Source: Amycolatopsis taiwanensis DSM 45107
GTDB lineage: Bacteria > Actinomycetota > Actinomycetes > Mycobacteriales > Pseudonocardiaceae
DNA: 64,000 nucleotides
Direction of reading: 5' to 3'
NCBI RefSeq assembly: GCF_000519205.1
Contig: NZ_JAFB01000026.1
Coordinates: forward strand, 62,001 to 126,000
The first letter of the stretch is position 1. The number at the start of each line of letters is the position of its first letter. Positions 37,601-43,600 of this stretch are shown in pieces. The notes beneath the pieces are model-generated. The model made no database searches. It was given only the letters and a program-made list of their open reading frames with translations, and was not told the DNA's origin. The position numbers and the translations under genes are program-made.

Positions 37601-40600
37601 ATCCTGCTGGAAGCGGCCGACGCCAAGCGAATCCTTGACGAACTGGCAGCGCGCGGCATCGACGTCAGCCAGGTTGAGCAGGACCTCCGGGACAGCCTGC
37701 ACGACGTCGGCCGGGTACTGGACGGCGACGTCACGGTCGACCGGGCGGCACTGGAGGGACACGAGCGCAACGTCGGCCGGCTCCTCGCCGCGGTCGACGC
37801 GGCGCTGGCCCTCGCCGATCTGCATCCCGGGCTGCTGGCCGACCTGGGCCTGCCCGGCCTGAAGATCACCGGCCTGCGGCTGTCCGGCGCGGCTGGGCTC
37901 GAGATACTCGGACAGCAGGCGGAGGGCGCCGAGGCCCGGATCGCGCTCGACACCGGGCAACTGTCGCAGACGGTCGTGGATTCATTACTGGACAACGGTT
38001 TCCACACCGTCCTGGTGCACCACGGTGCCCAGGTCTTCACCGTCGAGGGGCAGACGCAGGCGGAGCCGTCCGGCCCCTCGACCGGAACACCGCAACAGCC
38101 GAGGGAGAACCCCGAGCCCGGCCGGGGCTGGCGGGCCGCGCTGGCCCGGCTGTTCACCTTCGACATCATTCCCGGCCGGTACCTGCTGCGCGGCGTGGAC
38201 CTGGCCAGGCAACTGACCGACGTGGCCACCGCGACGCTGCCCCAGCAGCAGGCGTTGCAAGACATGCTGGGCACCTACGCACGGGCGGTCGGGCGGATCG
38301 GGAACCGTGACCTCTACGTGAAGGCGCTGCTGGCTCGGTGGACCGAGCTGACCGGGCGGGACCAGTACGACGCCGAGGTCATCGAGGTGCTGGCGGCGGC
38401 CTACGGTATGTCGTCGCAAGCGGTGCGGGCGATCGCGGCCGACCCGTCGGTGCGCGGGCGGCTACCGGATGCGCGCATGCTGGAACAGCAGGACTTCACC
38501 GAGCTGGTGCGGTCGGCAGCGACTCACTACCGGCAGTTGCTCGGCACGGCAGAGGGGGCCATCGCGATGCTGGAGCCGGCCGATCGGCAATGGCGGCAGG
38601 CCCGCGACGAAGCACTGTCCACAATGGAGAAGATCGCCGCTGAGGCGGTGCGGAACGGGTTGCCGGAGAAGATCAGGGAAAAGGTGCTCGCCTGGCCGGA
38701 GGCCAAACTCAGGTCGGTGCGCACCCGGCCCGAGCTGCCCCGGCGCGACGAGCCCGCGGAACCGGAAAGGCCGCGCAATCCCGGCGTTCTCGCCAGGTTC
38801 GGGATCCGCGGTGAACTGCTGGCCGCGGCGCGGGCCGCGGAACCGGCACCGGCGTGGCGCGCGGCCGAACGCGAATACCAGGAGGCACTGTACGAGCTGC
38901 GCCGGGCGCGCGGGGCGGCCGAGGAACTCACCGGCTGGGCACCGCACCTGCTCAACGTCGCCGAACAGCAGGAGGTCGCCGAGGCGCTGAACCTGCCTGC
39001 CGAATACGTTGCCGCGCAACGACTGCTGTCCGCCGAAGCGCACGAAGGCCCGGCCGTGGCGGGCACCACTGGGGTGCGCCAGGAGGTCGTCGAGCGGCAG
39101 AACCGGCTCGAACAGGCGACTGAGGCGCTGCGGGCCGCCGAAACCGCGCGGGAGCAGGCGCGCCGGGAGTACCGTGAGGCGCTAACCGGCGTGATGCGCA
39201 AGGCAAGCCTGGCCGGACTGTCCAACCTGGCCATCGCCGGTCTCACCGGACTGGACTTCGACGAGGTCAGCGCGATCACCGGCAAGCCGGAGATCCTGCC
39301 GGAAAGCAGACGGCCACTGGTCGATCTGAACCAGACGCTGGTGGCGAACCTGACCGCGCTGACCGACCGCGCCCTCGGCCGCCCGGCGTTCCCCGCGGAC
39401 ATACAGAGCGAACTGGCCGCGCTCGACCCGAACAGTCCGGACTACGCCCAGCAGCTCAGGGAACTCGGGGTGCCCGAGCGGGTCGCGCGGCGGCTGGGCA
39501 AGCCGAAACGCTTCCCGTTCTTCCACGACATCCACATGCACCCCGAGGGCTACGACGCCGGGCGCTACATCGACTACCGGGATCTGGTGAAATGGCTGGT
39601 CACCAAGGGCCTGCCGAACATCGTGGTCGCCTCGCCCATCCCGCAGCGCGGTCGCGGCCTGGTCGCCGGTTCCAGCGGTGCCTTCTACTACGCGCTCACC
39701 AGTGCCGTGCGCATGTCCACCGTGTTCGGCAAGAAAATGCTCGACATGCACGGCCAGTTCTCCGACGTACGGTTCTTCGACGCAAGGGAGTCGATGACCG
39801 AGGAGGAGAAGTCGCACTGGTTCCCCGGTATCTCCGGGTCCAGATTGGACATTCCAGGGGTCGGCGCCTACCTGATGTCGAAGCTGATCCTGCACGGCGA
39901 CGTGGCCAGGTATCTCGCCGAGACCACCATCACCAAGGAACTCGTCCAGCCGATGCTGAAACGGCAGGCGAGCGAGGTGTTCAACCCGGTCTGGGTGGAC
40001 TTCGCCGGAAAGCTGATCGCCGCCGCCGAACTGGTCAAGGCAGACCTCGCGGCCGGACGGCTCAGCCGGGAGTCGTTCGACACCCAGGCCAGGCAGGATC
40101 CGGCGCTGAACCGCCTGTTCCCGGCCGACGGCAGCTTCAGCGACCTCGCCGGAATGGAGTTCTATGACGTCCTCACCCGCAACGCGTCCCGGATTCACGC
40201 CCTGCTCGCGGCCGCGGGCCGGTACCAGGAAATGCGCGGTCTGCCGGAAACCGCGCCCGAGATGTACAACCCGAACGTCGTCGAGCTGCTGACCGCCATC
40301 GCCATCACCGGTCAGGTACTGATCCTGCACAACGACATGGGCCTGGCCCGGCTGGCGGACAACGGGTTGCAGAAGCCAGGCCCGCCGGACGAGCGCAACC
40401 TCGCGCCGATGGCGCACCTGCTGCAGCAGGAACGGTTCGCCGGGGCGAGGGTGGTCTGGGCACACCTCGGGGTCGGGCACTGGACGAACCTCACCGTCGG
40501 GCACCTGGAATGGCTGCAATGGTTGCTGGACACCACGAACATCAGGATGGACCTGTCCTGGAACGTGCTCGCCCAGCACGTCCAGAACGCCGAGAACGCG

Positions 40601-43600
40601 GCGGTCAAAGAGGAGTTCATCCGGTTCGTCATCCGCAACCAGGACCGGCTGGTGTTCGGTACCGACTCGGTCAACCCGCAGCCGGGCGGGCACTATCTGC
40701 GCCACCCCAACGAGATGGCTCCGCTGCTCGACGAGATCGAGGCCCGGCCGGGCGGGAAACAGGCCGTCGCGAAGCTGATGCACGGCAACTTCGCCGCGCT
40801 GCACGCCGAGGCGGGCGAGGCGACGGCGAGGTTCGCGTTCAACGAGATCTCCTCCGGTGCCTGGGACGGGTTTCTCGAGTCGTTCGGCTCGGAGCGCCAA
40901 CAGCGGGTGCGGGACTGGACGAACGACCGGCTCGCCGAGGGCTGGGTGCCCGACCCGGATTACCAGCCGTACGGCCCCACCTTCGGGCTTGAGGAGGCCA
41001 AGCTCACCGGCGACCAGCCGTGGCTGGCCAACCCGCAGCTGAAGTCGATGAAGATGTGGTACGACGCCGCCGACCAGCGGGTCGCGGCGAATCACAACCC
41101 ACGGCGCCTCTACGCCACCGCGGCCCGGCTCGCCGCCGCGGAGCTCGCCGACGACTTCCGGGTCTTCCGCGAGGAACTGGCCAGGCTGTGGCATGAACGC
41201 GGCGGGGTCCGGCCGTCGGCGAACACCGACGCGCTGGCCCGCGGCGGGCATACCGTGGACGCGTTGCTCGCCGGCGACCGGATGCGGGCCGCTCTCGAAG
41301 CGGGCGAGGCCGCCCGGGCCAGGCTCAACATGGACCCCGATCGGCTCGCCACCCTGCCGTTCTCGGAAGCCGAGCGGGCGGGCAAACTCGGCGAGCTCAT
41401 CGACCTGGTCGAGCAGACCGAGCGCGAGCAGGTCGAGACCCGGGAAAACATCGCCAAGTTCCGCACGGAATGGCTCAACCGGAACGCGTCGGCCTGGGCC
41501 AAGCTCGGTGCCGGCGCCGCGGTCGCGATCGGTGCGGGTGCGGTGTTCGGCGTGCCCGCCGCGCTCGCGGCCGGAGCGTTCGGCATCGCGGGCAGTTCGG
41601 CGTTCGCGCTGCGGGGTGTGCTGAACAGCGCAAAGGTCGCGTACTCGCAGTACAACCGGGCACGCACGGAAGGACTGGTGGAGCGCGGCAGGCTGGACTA
41701 CCAGTCCGCCGTGTCGATCAGCCGGTTGATCAACGAGTACCTGGCGGCCGACGTCAATCCGCTCGGCCGGTTCGAGAAGATCCTGGCGGAGGTGGAGAGC
41801 AAGACGGCGGAGGAAACCGTCCAGTTCCTCACCGGTCTGCAGGCCATCATCTACGCCCCGCTGGCTGAGGGGGAGACGCAGTTCCAGCGGGCGCAGGACA
41901 TCAGCGAGGAGGTGTCCCGCTACCTGAACATGGTCGGCAGGTCGTTCGGCGCCGACCCCGGCGCGATCAGCATGCTGCACCCGCACTCGGGCCTGCTCGG
42001 CAGGCTGGTGGCGGGCGGGATCGCCCTTAGCTGGCTGGTGAACCTGGCCGCGCACAGCGATCAGGCGATGCACCTGCCCGGATTCGGCGCGTGGGTCGGG
42101 GGTGCCTACGCCGTGGCGGACGGCCTGTTCCTGATCGCCGCGCTGCCGAACTTCGTCAGCGGACTGTCCGGTTTGGACAACACGCTGCGTCCGCTGTACC
42201 GGTGGATCCAGAACGCGGTCGCGTTCCCGGTTCTGACCGTCGCCAACGGCATGCTGGTGGTGCAGGACCTCGTCGAGGGCAGGTGGCTCGAGGCGGGTGT
42301 GATGGCCGCGCTCACCGGCGCCACCGCCTACATCTCGAAGCTGGGCTTCGACATCGAGCTCAAGCTGGGCAGGCAGGGCGCACGGAAGGGCCCGCTGGCC
42401 GCGTTCACCGCCGCGTCCGCGCTGGGCGGGCTCGGGGTGATGGGGCTTTCGTCGATGCCGCTGCTGGACGCCGCGGGTGCGGCGATCGGCTTCTCCGGCG
42501 CACTGCTGTGGGCGGGCAACGGAGTCTGGCAGCGGGTGCGGAACTCCCGGGCACTGGATCCCGCGAAGGAGATCATGCACGCGCTGGCCGACCGCCTGCC
42601 GGGCGCACACCTGGCCGTCGACCTGAGCGCCCCGAAGCTCATCGAGGCACCGAACCCCGATGATCCCACCGATCCCGACAACCCTGACGATCCCGGCGAT
42701 CCCGGTGGCTCGCCGACCGCGCCGGTCCCGCCGAAGCCGCCGCGCCCGGCCGGTCCGTCCAGCCGGCCCGATCCCGGGCCGGCCCCGTCGCACCCGGGCC
42801 CGCCCAAGACCGGCTTCCCAGCGTCGCACCAGGGTCCCGCCGCGCCGCGCAGCATCGACGACCTGATCAACCCCAAGCCGTCCACACCGGACGGTCAGAA
42901 ACCGGCGGACGCGACGGTGAGCACCGGCCAGCAGGTGCGGTACGCGCCCGCCGGAATGGCGATCGGGAACGACCCGGACACCGGCGACGCGCACCTGCGC
43001 ATCACCAACGGAAACGCTCCGGATCCGCGGCAGCCCTACCTGGTTACCTTGCACAGCAGCATATCCGGGCATCCGGTGCCCGGCCTCGCGCCCAGCCCCG
43101 AGCAGGCCGGCGAGGAGCAGTACCGGATCAGTCCGGAAGAAGTCGCCGAGGCGATCAGGAACAGCCCCCACTACACCGAAGGCCGTCCGGTTCAGCTGGA
43201 GTCGTGTGGCGCGATCTTCTGGGCGCAGCGCCTGGCCGACGCGCTGGGGGCGGAAGTCCTTGCTCCCGCCGGTATCGCCGACGTTCCGCCGGACGGAAAG
43301 GTGACCGTGGCCGGGTTCCCGGCCGGCGGCGGCCGGTGGCGTTTCACCGCGGGACGAACGCGGCCGAGCATGGTGCCCGCGCCAGGCGCGTCCGGCGGGC
43401 TTTTCGCCGCCGAACCCGCCGGCGGGGACGTCATCAGCATGGGTGGCGGGCGATGGCGGCAGTATCGCGACATCTCGGCGCTGACCCGGGGGATGATCCC
43501 GCCCAGCGTCGAACCGACGTGGCATCGGCACGCCCGGGGGATCGTCACCGCGGCGAGTGGCATCGTGAGCGGGAACGTCCCGGAGCCACCGCCCGGTCTG

